DNA of 64,000 nt from contig JAMSLZ010000004.1 in the NCBI GenBank assembly GCA_026027325.1, positions 806,001-870,000 of the forward strand, in the 5' to 3' direction. The notes under the pieces were generated by a model. The model saw only the letters and a program-made list of their open reading frames with translations, was not told the DNA's origin and did no database searches. This DNA is from Actinomucor elegans. Its lineage: Eukaryota > Mucoromycota > Mucoromycetes > Mucorales > Mucoraceae. A program made the position numbers and the translations under genes. Of the stretch, positions 10,269 through 20,030 are shown piece by piece; position 1 is the first letter of the stretch; the number at the start of each line of letters is the position of its first letter.

Positions 10269-13200
10269 CTATTGTTGGTTTCTACTGCGTTTGTTCCGAG
10301 TAGCTATCTTACGTGTATTGACTGTCATAGGAGCCTTACGTTTCTTGGAAGAGGATTGCTTATGATCAGCATTGCGACGTCCCCAATATATTTCAATTGG
10401 TTTCTTTGAATCGAAGTGTGATGGAGGTTCCCATGTATCATCTTCATCGTTTGGATATCCTTTCCATTTGACTCTGTATAAATAATTACCAGGTGAACCA
10501 GAATGATCAATGACTGCTTGTATTTCAAAGTGATCTTCTTTAAGCTTTTGATATTCTTCAGTAGATATATTATCTGAGGAGATGAATATAATATGCGATG
10601 TAGGTACATCTCTAGATAAGAGAGTACCCGCTTTATCTTTCAAGATATAGCTACCGTTCTTTGTGATTCCATGTATATAAAATGGACCGAGATTACGCGC
10701 ATCTAATTTGCTTAATCGTGTTACATTCTTAATCATAACTTTACTTCCAACAGGAAACTGCTTAGTTACAATCCTATGCGTTTTTACGAATCTGTCGTGA
10801 TCACGTTCTTGCGTATCTCTTATGCGTTTAGACAATGCTGGTATAACGACTTCATTGACAAATTTGAATTTTTCATCAATCATTTTCGTGTCAGTTTCTT
10901 CTAGTTGCAATACAGGTTTAGTATTTGAGTAGTCTTCAAAGCCATTTGGTTGTCTATTGAATAACACTGTATAAGGACGAGACTTATGTAACCGTGCGTA
11001 TTTACAATTCATAGCGTATTGACAATAATTCAAATAATAATCCCAGTCAGCGCCTTTACCGCGTAATTCCTTAACAATTGTACGTTTTGCCAAACCAACA
11101 TATGCTTCGTTTACCGAGTTACCCGTAGGAGAGTATGGTAATGAAAGTCTTCGATCAATGCCACTCATCTCAATCATTTTTGCTACAATATCAGCTGTGA
11201 ACTCTGCACCATTATCCGAATTCAAGATCTTTGGAAAGCCAAATAACGAGAATATAGATAAAAGTTCGGCAGCGATAGTCGTACTATGTTTATCAGGTAA
11301 TGCTCTAAGAACAGTAAACCTTGAATAATAGTCTACCATGACTAACATAAAGTTATTGCCGCGGGAAGAGGTGACATCAAAAGTACCTAAATCCATACAC
11401 CAATGATCAAGTGGTTGATCAGGCAATACAGATTTTGGTGGGTGATAACCAACTTTGGATATGTTGAACCTATTGCATTCAGTACATTCGCCCAAGATTC
11501 GTTGAATATCTTTTCGCATGTTTGTCCAGTGAATACCATCATGGTGTAATTGGTTCTCGATGCTTTGTAAACCATAATGTCCTAAAAGGTGTGCTTTAAA
11601 TACGAGATTATCACGTTCATTTTTAGGTGGTGTAATATAATCAGCAAACTTTAATGTTCGAAGAATCAGGTCTTCATCGTCATTAGAAGTTTGTTGTGGA
11701 GATATAGTAGCGCAAGTATCATTACTCTGATCAGTAAGTAATATTGGTACTGTTGAAGAAGAAGCTAAGAGAGAAGTATTATTTTTATAAATACTAGGGC
11801 GTGACTGTTGAGCAAATTGCTTTTTGCTTTTAGCCATAGATCCCTTTTCACTATCTTTCAAGCTTTTCTTTTTGTTTGAAATGCTACCAACATCACCAAG
11901 CGCGACTATATCGAGACAACTACCCCCCTCCAGAACATTAATCGGTTGATCCTCGTCCGTATAAAGGCGTGAGAGAGCGTCAGGAATAAGATTTTTGAAT
12001 CCAGGCAGGTGAACTGTATTGAACGTATAACCAAAAATACCCTCATACCAACCAGCCATTAAAGCATTAGGTACTTCTTGAGTCTGCAAGTAAATGAGAC
12101 TTTTATGATCAGTATGCAACGTAAAGGGAATGAGATACAGCCACTTGTGGAATTTCGCAAATGCATAAACGACAGCTAACAATTCACGTTTGGTAGTGCT
12201 ATAGTTGCGTTCGGAAACACTAAGCTTTCGAGAAGCCAAGGCAACAAACTTAACTTCATTATCGATAATTTGATACAGCATAGCACCAATACCAGACACA
12301 CTTGCATCTGTTGCAACATGAAATCGTTGACCGATAACTGGAGGCGAGATAACAGGAGCATTGGCCAGAGCGTATTTAAGAGCTGCAAAAGCTTGTTCGT
12401 GTTTGTTTGACCAGACTTTAGTAATATCTTTTACGTTACGTAGGTCATCTAAATCAGCAGCGAGTTTAGCAAAGAAAGGAATGGATGAACGGAAGAAGTT
12501 CATAAACCCGAGAAACTGTTGGATATGACGTCCAGTAGTCATTTTAGGCCAGCTTTCTAAGCTTGCTACTTTGCGAGGATCAGGGATCAGTTTACCTTTT
12601 ATCAACGACCAACCCAATATGTGTATACTCTGTTGAGCGAATACGATCTTATCAGGATTCAGTACGAGATTAGCACTAGTAAGACGTTTGATCACTTCAG
12701 CAACGCAATCTGCATGATATGATAGCGGAGGAAATGTAGAAACAACGATGTCATCTACATACACGTTGACGTAAGGAAGATCTTCAAAGAGTGTTGTCAG
12801 ATTGCGTTGGACGACCGATCCAACGAAACTTATGCCATAGCACGCTTTGATAAAGCGCATCTGCCGATTGGTATAGGGACATGTAAAGGACAGTTTCTCG
12901 CGATCTTCATCAGCAACTTTAAAACTTGTAAAGCAAGCATGAATGTCCAATATAGTGTGGATTGGAGCAGAGCCAATACGTTGATGTATTTCTGAGATGA
13001 GAGGTAGTTGTTGTCTATCATTTACAATCAGCAATTGGTTAACTAGACGAACATCACAAACCACTCTAGGTTTAGCATACGTGTAATTACCGAATGAGTC
13101 CTTCTTTTTGACGCAAAGGATGGGACTATTCCACGATGTATGAGAAGGAGCTCTTTCAATGACACCTTCCTGTAACCATGTTTCTATTTGGTCAAGGACC

Positions 13201-13433
13201 GCAGAGCGATAGGCTTCAGGCAATGCGTATTGTTTTCTGTAAGCAACACTTCCAGGCTTCGTTTTGAGATGAATAATAGCACCTGGTAAATTGCAGTATG
13301 TATTTTTCATATCAATAGAAGAATTGACCTGTAATAACTTGTTTATTTTATCAAGCAAAGGCTTTCGCTCAGTAATCGTTCCGTATGGATTATCATTTGG
13401 TTTGACCTGATCAGGATCAATTGGGTCTGGGAG
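10269..13433 (-). CDS. Pol of element 1: RT, RNase H, integrase, chromodomain
   Basis: Open from directly after the gag-pro UGA (codon at 13431-13433) to 10269, about 1054 codons in the same frame as gag; no ATG is needed if made by readthrough. In order: reverse transcriptase with VNVYVDDIVVS; RNase H starting near FHVATDASVSGIG; integrase zinc region (HLLGHYGLQS...CTECNRF); integrase core with CMDLGTF, NSDNGAEF and a Glu in GNSVNEAYVG; C-terminal chromodomain (YLYRVKWKGYPNDEDDTWEP), which in chromoviruses directs integration to marked chromatin. Catalytic residues are all present. Downstream are about 210 bp of untranslated sequence and the polypurine tract. Element B encodes a homologous Pol fused without a stop. 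Confidence 0.95.
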   Translation of the reverse strand, partial: LPDPIDPDQVKPNDNPYGTITERKPLLDKINKLLQVNSSIDMKNTYCNLPGAIIHLKTKPGSVAYRKQYALPEAYRSAVLDQIETWLQEGVIERAPSHTSWNSPILCVKKKDSFGNYTYAKPRVVCDVRLVNQLLIVNDRQQLPLISEIHQRIGSAPIHTILDIHACFTSFKVADEDREKLSFTCPYTNRQMRFIKACYGISFVGSVVQRNLTTLFEDLPYVNVYVDDIVVSTFPPLSYHADCVAEVIKRLTSANLVLNPDKIVFAQQSIHILGWSLIKGKLIPDPRKVASLESWPKMTTGRHIQQFLGFMNFFRSSIPFFAKLAADLDDLRNVKDITKVWSNKHEQAFAALKYALANAPVISPPVIGQRFHVATDASVSGIGAMLYQIIDNEVKFVALASRKLSVSERNYSTTKRELLAVVYAFAKFHKWLYLIPFTLHTDHKSLIYLQTQEVPNALMAGWYEGIFGYTFNTVHLPGFKNLIPDALSRLYTDEDQPINVLEGGSCLDIVALGDVGSISNKKKSLKDSEKGSMAKSKKQFAQQSRPSIYKNNTSLLASSSTVPILLTDQSNDTCATISPQQTSNDDEDLILRTLKFADYITPPKNERDNLVFKAHLLGHYGLQSIENQLHHDGIHWTNMRKDIQRILGECTECNRFNISKVGYHPPKSVLPDQPLDHWCMDLGTFDVTSSRGNNFMLVMVDYYSRFTVLRALPDKHSTTIAAELLSIFSLFGFPKILNSDNGAEFTADIVAKMIEMSGIDRRLSLPYSPTGNSVNEAYVGLAKRTIVKELRGKGADWDYYLNYCQYAMNCKYARLHKSRPYTVLFNRQPNGFEDYSNTKPVLQLEETDTKMIDEKFKFVNEVVIPALSKRIRDTQERDHDRFVKTHRIVTKQFPVGSKVMIKNVTRLSKLDARNLGPFYIHGITKNGSYILKDKAGTLLSRDVPTSHIIFISSDNISTEEYQKLKEDHFEIQAVIDHSGSPGNYLYRVKWKGYPNDEDDTWEPPSHFDSKKPIEIYWGRRNADHKQSSSKKRKAPMTVNTRKIATRNKRSRNQQ

Positions 13434-15371
13434 TCAATGGCCAATTTGTTCAAAGTGTGAACTAACAAGACCAGTGATGCCAATGTTCAATTGAGGTAAG
13501 ATGTCAAGACCAAAGCAAATAGGAACATCTTCATGAGTAAAGAAAGGAAAAACTTCAAAAGTATGGTAAAAAGATTTTTTATTATAGAATACTTTTAGAG
13601 TGCAAGACCCTATTCTACTGATCGCATTATTGACGTGGCCAAGCTGGATTGTGCCTTCTTGCTTCACCAAAGGAATAGGTGGAACAAGTGAGTTAAAAAA
13701 CTCTGGCGTAACCATAGAAAAGCTCGAACCCGAATCGATCAAACTGTAGGTAGTAATATTCTCTATAATAGCCGGTACAAAGAGAGAATTAGAAATCTGT
13801 CTTGGTGGCAATGAAAATCTTTTGTGATACTTACAAGCTTGTGCCTGCGCGGCGACCAGAAGCGATTCTTCATCTGAAATATCCATATCGTTGATGCGTT
13901 GTGTGGCAACAGCCACAGCAGAAGAAGAAGAAGCATTGGTTGATCCAGCAGAAGAAGCAACAGAAGTATTAGTCTCGACGGTAGTGGAAACCGGAGCACG
14001 AGGAGCAGCAGAAGAAGTAGTAGTAGTGGTGCGAGAGGCAGAAGAGGAAAAACGTTCGGGCGACGTGGACATAGCTCTCATTACCAGATTACTGGCAGAT
14101 TTACCAACACCATTCACTGCAGCAGATGAATCACAGCGATGTGATGGGTTCCAATTCTTAGCGCCACAACGACGGCAGTCACCAGGACCAGGCTTGGGTA
14201 CACCTCCCAGTTTAGCAGCGCGACAAGAGTCCGTGCTATGCGTAGTCGATCGGTGGAAAGAACAGAACAACCCTTTCTTTTCTCTTGTACTAGACGAAGA
14301 AGAAGGTTTTGATGCGTACTTCGAGGCAGCAGCACCATTAGGAAACGATGACGACGATGGTTCATCAGAAACCTTTGACTTTTTCGTGCCAAGAGATTCC
14401 CTTTGATCGTCACCAGTACGCTTGTTAGCACGCATAGAAGCCAAACGACTGTCCAAGTTACGAGCCACAGCGCAAACATACTCGAGATTCTGCGTCTGAG
14501 TTTCAGTTCCCATATTCATAGTATATGCCATACGTTCTTGGAATGAGTCAGGCAATCCACGCAAGAAGGTAGATATTAACAAGAACGAATCATTCAAGTC
14601 AGCACGACGACGTAACGCGTTGAAGCGGTCAATATACTGTTCAATTGTCTCGGTTGACCGTTTAGTGATGGCCATGAGCTCGTTAGCAGCAGTAGAGCGA
14701 TCTACACTTGCATTCACACCAAACTTCTTCAAAAAGGCATCTTTTACAATGGACCAAGTAGCAGCAACACCAGGCACAAAGAAGGTTTCTTTCAAGAATG
14801 TTTGATGATCCTCGTTTAAGCAACAGTACTTAAGTAGACGAGCACCATTGACGTCCAAGTCAAGACCATGACACTCTACAACGACTTCGAAGCGAGAAAG
14901 ACAGGTACGCAAGTCAGTGAAGATGGTAGACTTGTTGTCAGAAACCATACCAACCCATTGGATAATAGGTAAGTCATTGGGCACAAACTCAGTACGTAAC
15001 ATAGTACTCTTAGTAGGGCCCAGAGAAGCAGAAGCAGGACTAGCAGCAGAGCTACCAAGGGATTCTTCCATAGCCAGAAGAGATTCCTTAAATAGCTTCA
15101 AATCCTTTTGACGAAGAGCAAGATCACCACGAAGTTTCTTGGCAGCTTCTTCAGAGAGAACACCAGGAGTCACCAACTGGATAGTCATCTTGGCGATTTG
15201 AGCAGAGGCTTGACGGATAGCGTCCTTGATCACCTCAACGGAGTCAGATACGGATAAACCGTCATCAGAGTTGTTCATCTCTACGTCTTGATCAGCAGAG
15301 GATTCAACAGCAACAGGAGGATTAATGACAGCGTCATTAGAACCAGAAACAGTGGAGATAGGAGCAGACAT
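13434..15371 (-). CDS. Gag-protease of element 1
   Basis: 645 aa starting at an ATG 54 bp inside the 5' LTR. It has a Ser/acidic N-terminus, a helical capsid-like region (about 140-310), a basic Ser-rich linker and a nucleocapsid-like Cys/His region (CSFHRSTTHSTDSC and CRRCGAKNWNPSHRC). The retropepsin domain carries the active-site motif LIDSGSSFS near residue 560. It ends at UGA (13434-13436, context CAU UGA CUC), and the same frame continues open into Pol. Element B has a sense codon in the corresponding stretch, so the stop is either a nonsense mutation (TGG to TGA would suffice) or a readthrough site. Confidence 0.93.
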   Translation of the reverse strand: MSAPISTVSGSNDAVINPPVAVESSADQDVEMNNSDDGLSVSDSVEVIKDAIRQASAQIAKMTIQLVTPGVLSEEAAKKLRGDLALRQKDLKLFKESLLAMEESLGSSAASPASASLGPTKSTMLRTEFVPNDLPIIQWVGMVSDNKSTIFTDLRTCLSRFEVVVECHGLDLDVNGARLLKYCCLNEDHQTFLKETFFVPGVAATWSIVKDAFLKKFGVNASVDRSTAANELMAITKRSTETIEQYIDRFNALRRRADLNDSFLLISTFLRGLPDSFQERMAYTMNMGTETQTQNLEYVCAVARNLDSRLASMRANKRTGDDQRESLGTKKSKVSDEPSSSSFPNGAAASKYASKPSSSSSTREKKGLFCSFHRSTTHSTDSCRAAKLGGVPKPGPGDCRRCGAKNWNPSHRCDSSAAVNGVGKSASNLVMRAMSTSPERFSSSASRTTTTTSSAAPRAPVSTTVETNTSVASSAGSTNASSSSAVAVATQRINDMDISDEESLLVAAQAQACKYHKRFSLPPRQISNSLFVPAIIENITTYSLIDSGSSFSMVTPEFFNSLVPPIPLVKQEGTIQLGHVNNAISRIGSCTLKVFYNKKSFYHTFEVFPFFTHEDVPICFGLDILPQLNIGITGLVSSHFEQIGH

Positions 15372-15425
15372 ATTGAGTAGTAAGTGTATAATAAACCAAA
15401 AAGTAGCAGATAAGGTTAAAAAAAA

Positions 15426-15789
15426 TGTTATATCGAATATAATAAAGACTGTAAAAATAACCAGACTGATAAAACGAATTGATTTATTAAAGCATTAAAA
15501 TGATGAGCTATTTATACAAAATTGAAGTTCGGATTTAACTTGATATTATAGACGATTGAGTTAGTCAAAGACTGTGCTCATGGAGTTAACAAGGATTTAT
15601 AGTAATCCATTCTAGTACGACTTTATATTCGGTGATAGATAGTTTATGAAGGTTAGTTGCACTAAGCATTGATTTCCATATATATCTCTTAACCGACGTT
15701 ACAAAGCTGTCAAAGCACAAGCTGAGTATAAGCATTGTCGAACACTAACCTGATTGGTGACGGACACTGAACAAGTCATGTTTACAACA
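15426..15789 (-). repeat. 5' LTR of element 1
   Basis: 364 bp, matching 9676-10039 with one visible substitution, followed by CAGGC. On the inner side are eight A's after GGTT (plus strand), where a primer site would be. Confidence 0.95.
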
Positions 15790-16088
15790 CAGGCCAAGAG
15801 AGATAGTAACTTGAAACCTTGCTTATTCCAGAGAGATCTTGAGTTTACAGCCAAAGGAGCGAACGCAATTTCATTGGCTGAGAGCGGAGATAACGAACGT
15901 CCTTCATTGGCTGAAAACTAAAATGCAAAAATCTCGAGCTAGAGATATGCTAGAGACTTCAAACAAAAATGGAGCAATTCCTTGTAATTTTCTTCAATAT
16001 GTATCAAATTCTTGACTATACTTGTTACTTGGCATTTCGAAATTGTGAATGAAAAAGCGGTAATAACCAAATGCAACATGCAACAAAA
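15790..16088. other. unique spacer, original upstream flank of tRNA-Asp
   Basis: 299 bp between element 1 and element A. With element A removed this segment would lie directly upstream of tRNA-Asp at 33111. It ends CAACAAAA, part of which is the target duplication of element A. No gene seen; a 71-codon minus-strand ORF continues into the LTR and is not credible. Confidence 0.6.
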
Positions 16089-16495
16089 TGATACGTTTAC
16101 GGTACTAAAGTGTGAATTCTTGATTTGAGTTGCTTTACGGTTCTTCTGATACAATTCACCCGAGATTAATATGAATTTATATCGAATATTGATGTATAAA
16201 TGTATATTTGTTCTATTAAGTTAATGATTCACGATTATCTTTTCAAATCCTTCCAAGTATCAATTCCAAACTCGTCAAAACGTCTTATTCAATTTATAAT
16301 CAAAAGAAAAGCTTGTTTATTTATAAGTTAAATTATAATGATATTTAAATTATCAGAGAGTAGAGTGTGTAACTCAGTTATTTCGTAGTGTAAGTAAAAT
16401 ATTAAGGTCGGACCTTAAGGGCCTAATATAGTAGGTGGTGTGCGTCTAGGGTTCTTTTAGTTTAGAGTGGGGATTATACACCACGCTACGTATCA
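16089..16495 (-). repeat. 3' LTR of element A
   Basis: 407 bp, differing from 32693-33099 at two visible positions (GTAGGTGGTG/GTAGGTTGTG and TATACACC/TATATACC). The termini are inverted (TGATACGT/ACGTATCA). The polypurine tract occupies about 16496-16507. Confidence 0.92.
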
Positions 16496-16526
16496 TGCTA
16501 CCCTTCCAGAATTACCACTCTAAACT

Positions 16527-16591
16527 CTATTGTTGTGCACTCCTTCTTTCCAACCACGACTGAAATATCTCTTGGTTCTTCTTCATCTGAA
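16527..16591 (-). pseudogene. displaced C-terminus of element A integrase
   Basis: If the 1996-bp Merlin-like element and one 8-bp target copy are removed, the integrase frame interrupted at 18596-18603 continues through this stretch and ends at TAG (16527-16529), shortly before the polypurine tract. The exact frame agreement is independent support for the insertion limits. Confidence 0.8.
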
Positions 16592-16719
16592 CGTCAGGCG
16601 GATGTATCTGCATATAGGTCTCAGGTTATATTTAAACTCCGAATTATTAAAATTGTTTTTCATCAAAATTGAATTTTCATAATTTATTAAATTAAATACC
16701 CAAGATATTATTATCTATT

Positions 16720-17598
16720 ATGTTTATAGAATCTTATAAAAGTTTGAAGCATATATTCGATAATGAAGATGATGCATTGGAATATTTAATTAAAAATAAT
16801 TATGTGAATAAGATTGAAAAATGTAATGAATGTGGACATGATATGAAATTAAATTTGAAAAAAAAATTGTATGTTTGTAAATATTATAAATGTAGAAAAG
16901 CTATATCACCATTGAAAGGAACAATATTTAGTAAATTAAGATTACCGTTAAATATCCAGTTACACATATTGTATTTATTTTTAGGAAAAGCACCCTCATC
17001 TTTTATATCCTCAAGTTTACAAATTGATAAAAATACAGTAAGTAGATATAATAAAATTTTCAGAAAATACATTAAGAATAAACAACTTATTAAACCAAGT
17101 AATAAAATAGGTGGAAGAAATGAAATTGTAGAAATTGATGAAACTAAAATTGCAAAAAGAAAATATAACAAGGGACATAAAGTTGAAGGTGCTTGGGTTA
17201 TTGGTGGAATACAAAGAAGTAGATTAAAGAATAAGGTTACAAATGAAAATAAAAAAGTATTTTTAGAACCTATTGAAGAAAGAAATATAGAGAATATTAA
17301 TCAAATAATTAGTAAGTATATTAAGAAAGGTACAACTATATACACAGATTGTTGGAAAGGTTATAATGATTTAAATAAAATTGGGTATAAACATAAAACA
17401 GTAAATCATAAAAAACATTTTAAAGATCCTATAACAGGAATTCATACAAATACCATAGAAGGAACATGGAATGGATTAAAACAAAGTATTATACCTAGAA
17501 ATAGAAACAAGAAAGACATAATTCTATATCTCAGGGAATATCAATGGAGAAAAAAAAATAGAGAATATAATATTTGGAAAAACTTTTTGAAAGATTAA
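16720..17598 (+). CDS. IS1595/Merlin-family DDE transposase
   Basis: 292 aa, intact. The N-terminal zinc ribbon is C35/C38 (CNEC) and C53/C58 (CKYYKC). The ISXO2-like DDE core has D140 (EIDETK), D210 (YTDCWKGY) and E247 in the family-typical HTNTIEGTWNGLK, giving DD36E spacing, with the conserved VNH at 228-230. Length is normal for the family. It acts by cut-and-paste on the ends at 16600 and 18595. The start is the first ATG, about 120 bp inside the left terminus. Codon use is extremely A/T-biased, suggesting a recent origin from an AT-rich genome (inference). Despite many A runs the frame is unbroken, in contrast to the neighbouring ORF. Confidence 0.92.
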   Translation: MFIESYKSLKHIFDNEDDALEYLIKNNYVNKIEKCNECGHDMKLNLKKKLYVCKYYKCRKAISPLKGTIFSKLRLPLNIQLHILYLFLGKAPSSFISSSLQIDKNTVSRYNKIFRKYIKNKQLIKPSNKIGGRNEIVEIDETKIAKRKYNKGHKVEGAWVIGGIQRSRLKNKVTNENKKVFLEPIEERNIENINQIISKYIKKGTTIYTDCWKGYNDLNKIGYKHKTVNHKKHFKDPITGIHTNTIEGTWNGLKQSIIPRNRNKKDIILYLREYQWRKKNREYNIWKNFLKD

Positions 17599-17626
17599 AA
17601 ATTGAATTTCATTATATAATAAAAAT

Positions 17627-18562
17627 ATGAGTAGAGTAAGACCAAATAAAAAATTAAAATACATTAAAATTAACAAGAAGGATTATTATTATCTCATTAA
17701 AAAGATTTCATTTTTAACAAAAAATAATAAAATATTAACAGATGAAAATAATAATTATAAAAAATAAATGAAGAATTAAAAAATCAATTAAATAATATTA
17801 ATAGAAATACATTAAAATTAGAAAGTAAAAAATGCTATAATGATAAATGCAATGAAGTTGGTAATTGGTTAGTTAATAATAATTTATATTGTTTAAATCA
17901 TTTTAAAGTTATAGAATATCATGAACAAAATAATAAAATAGATAAAGAAGTAATCGAAGAAGATATATATGATGAATTTTTAGAAAGTAATAATAATAAA
18001 AATAAAAACTATGAAGATGAAATATTAGAAAGTGATTTAGAAGATATAGAAGATGAGTTATATGAGGAAAATAATAGTATTAGCAGCGGTAATGATATTG
18101 AAGAATATGATGATAATAGTTCTATAACCAGTAATACAAGTAATTATAGTACCACTACAAACAGTAATAATAATAAAAAACAAAGAAAAGATTATATTAA
18201 AATAAATAATAATGAAGAAAACTTAAAGGTAATAAATAGATTAAAAAGAACAATTTGAATTTACTTAAATGTAAAGATGATGTTAATTTGCTTAATGATG
18301 TAATTGTTAATAATAGAAATACATTAAAATTGTTTAATGATTTATATACAAAAATTAAAAATAATCAAATAAATAGTGATAATATTTATGAAATGTATGA
18401 TAAAAACAAATCAAGGTTTTTAAAAAATTTAGAAATAAGTTTCAAATATGTAGTAATGAAAAAATAATTAATAGTAATTTAGTTTTTCCTTTATATACAT
18501 TTAATAGTATAAAGAAGACTTCAATTGATAGTTTTATAAAATTAATTGAAGAAATGGTATAA
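17627..18562 (+). pseudogene. companion ORF of Merlin-like element, three frame breaks
   Basis: Starts 28 bp after the transposase stop in the same direction. The reading runs from ATG 17627 to TAA 18560-18562, about 310 aa, only if one base is added at each of three A runs (17759-17764, near 18245, near 18460). It is Lys/Asn-rich, with a putative zinc cluster CYNDKC...LYCLNH, an acidic Asn/Ser/Glu middle, and a phrase RNTLKL occurring twice. I recognise no family. It ends 33 bp before the right terminus, so it belongs to the element. It could be an accessory DNA-binding or regulatory protein; function unknown. Confidence 0.6.
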
Positions 18563-18566
18563 AAAA

Positions 18567-19952
18567 TTATATGAGAGTTAGATGCATAATGACCCCGTCA
18601 GGCACCATTGATTTCCTTCTACTATATGGGATTAATTGATCACCATTAACCGCGCCTTCTAGCCTTCTTGCATTTGGTCCTTTTAAATGATAAGTACCAG
18701 AATTATTCACCTTCATGACAGTCATCGGTCCGATCCATACGTCAGAGAACTTGTTTTCTTTATAATGATCTCTCATCAACACCTGTTCACCAATTTCAAA
18801 TCTTTTCCTTTCTTGCACTGTCTTATCATATCTCGCCTTTTGCTTCTTTTTCTTTTCGTCAGACTTCAACCTAGCGTCTTCTCTACACTTCGCCATTACT
18901 TTATCAATTTCTTCGATTCTGCGACAGATTTCTTCATTCAATTCTCCTTCTACGTAGTCTGTTCTTGGTGCAGGCCATACACTAGGAGTTCTGAGATCGT
19001 ATCCATACAATAACCGACTTGGAGTGAAACCTGTAGTATCATTCTTCATTGATCTCAAGGCGACCAGAGCTGATGGTATCATCTTGTCCCAATCTTCAGT
19101 CTCGCCGTGATCTCTTACCAATTTTGCTATTACTTGAGTTAAGGTTTGATTTGTACGTTCACAAAGCCCATTTGTTTGAGGTCTAAATGCAGTAGTAGTA
19201 AGATGCCTACAGCCGATAGTCTTCAAAAACGTCTTGACATAAGTTGATACAAAATTGGACCCTCGATCAGTAAGTATGTAATTTGGTACTCCATAATTCT
19301 GCACGACTTGATTATACAAAAATTCACCAGTAGTTTCTTCCGATATCTCCTTGACCGCTTGAGCCATTGGCCATCTCGTCAGATAATCCACAGCTACCAA
19401 AATATACTTGTTCCCTTCTTTCGACTTGATAACAGGTCCCACAGCATCAACTCCAATCATATAAAATGGATATCTACCACTGGAGATTGGTTTTGCATAT
19501 ACTGTTCTTCTTGCCGGCCTTTTCTTCCTGAATTGACATGTATCACATACTTTTAATACTTCTTTCACCTTTTCGAATAAATCTGCTGCATGATATCTTC
19601 TTTTCACTTTGTACCAGGTATTGTTGATTCCAAGATGCCCTTCTTCATGGACCTTTTTGATTATTTCTTCAACATTGCCTTCATGCAGTACCTCTAGAGA
19701 GTCTTCTTCACCTTTACTTCTTGTATACAACCTTCCATTAAACACTATGTAATTCTTGGCCATCTGATCCATTTTCTTTCTAAATTTTGCTGTGCTATCC
19801 AGAGGATATGTCTTGTTCTTGATTAACTGAGTTATTGCTATATATGTTGGATACTCCATTGTTCTTGTGATAGTCGCTTTTGTGATAAATAATGTTGTCG
19901 GTGTCTGCATATATAGTGAATAAGTTTTTTGTTTCGATATTATTATAGCCAT
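18567..19952 (-). pseudogene. integrase portion of element A Pol
   Basis: About 450 codons of Ty3-type integrase without chromodomain. Zinc region: HEEGHLGINNTWYKVKRRYH...CDTC. Core: GVDAVG, LTDRGSNF and a Glu in QTNGLCERTNQ. A basic, GPM-containing C-terminal region follows. The native frame is lost at 18596-18603, where the Merlin-like element entered; the last dozen codons before TAA at 18567 are read from that insertion. Upstream, the frame to RNase H is broken by stops, by T tracts and by the Tc1-type insertion, so this Pol is non-functional. Confidence 0.9.
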
Positions 19953-20000
19953 CTCTGACTTCCTTTATATTTATATAATTCCCCTTTTTTTTTTTATATA

Positions 20001-20030
20001 CTGTATGCGAAAAAAGGGTTTCAATGTTTT
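20001..20030 (+). repeat. left inverted terminal repeat of Tc1-type element
   Basis: 30 bp beginning CTGTATGCGAAAAAAGGGTT, identical to the reverse complement of 21631-21660. Confidence 0.95.

Larger units (their letters stand above)
9676..15789 (-). mobile_element. chromovirus (Ty3 type) 'element 1', complete
   Basis: Complete 6114-bp LTR retrotransposon on the minus strand. LTRs 9676-10039 and 15426-15789 are both 364 bp, both TG...CA, with one visible difference (CTAATACG versus CTAGTACG). The 5-bp target duplication CAGGC is present at 9671-9675 and 15790-15794. A polypurine tract (GAAGGGGGCAA on the minus strand) abuts the 3' LTR. Next to the 5' LTR there is no TGG-type tRNA primer site but TTTTTTTTAACC. 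The content is gag-protease (13434-15371), a UGA codon, then RT-RNase H-integrase-chromodomain (10269-13433). LTR near-identity and the perfect target duplication indicate a recent insertion. Confidence 0.97.
16600..18595 (+). mobile_element. Merlin/IS1595-like DNA transposon, AT-rich
   Basis: 1996 bp flanked by the 8-bp direct repeat CGTCAGGC (16592-16599 and 18596-18603). The 24-bp imperfect inverted termini begin GG and share TGCAT, TA and TCTCA (16 of 24 bases match by my count). An 8-bp duplication and GG-starting ends are what is known for Merlin and the related bacterial IS1595/IS1016 group. It carries an intact transposase (16720-17598) and a second ORF (17627-18562). Base composition is strikingly AT-rich, with Lys/Asn/Ile-heavy proteins, unlike the host genes and the other elements here. 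It sits in the integrase C-terminus of element A. Confidence 0.9.

Noticed and set aside
13891..14406. Long plus-strand ORFs opposite gag-pro of element 1 (also 14114-14479, minus).
   Set aside because: Shadow frames of the low-complexity Gag linker; no family motif and no independent start context.
16089..16495. The 409-bp near-identical repeats at 16087 and 32691 first looked like two MITE copies with TGATACGT/ACGTATCA ends.
   Set aside because: Both lie in the same orientation at the two ends of a gag-pol set, start TG and end CA, one abuts a tRNA primer site and the other a purine tract; they are LTRs.
17627..18562. AT-rich block as a mitochondrial DNA insertion.
   Set aside because: It lies within transposon termini with an 8-bp duplication, follows an IS1595-type transposase and has no mitochondrial gene.
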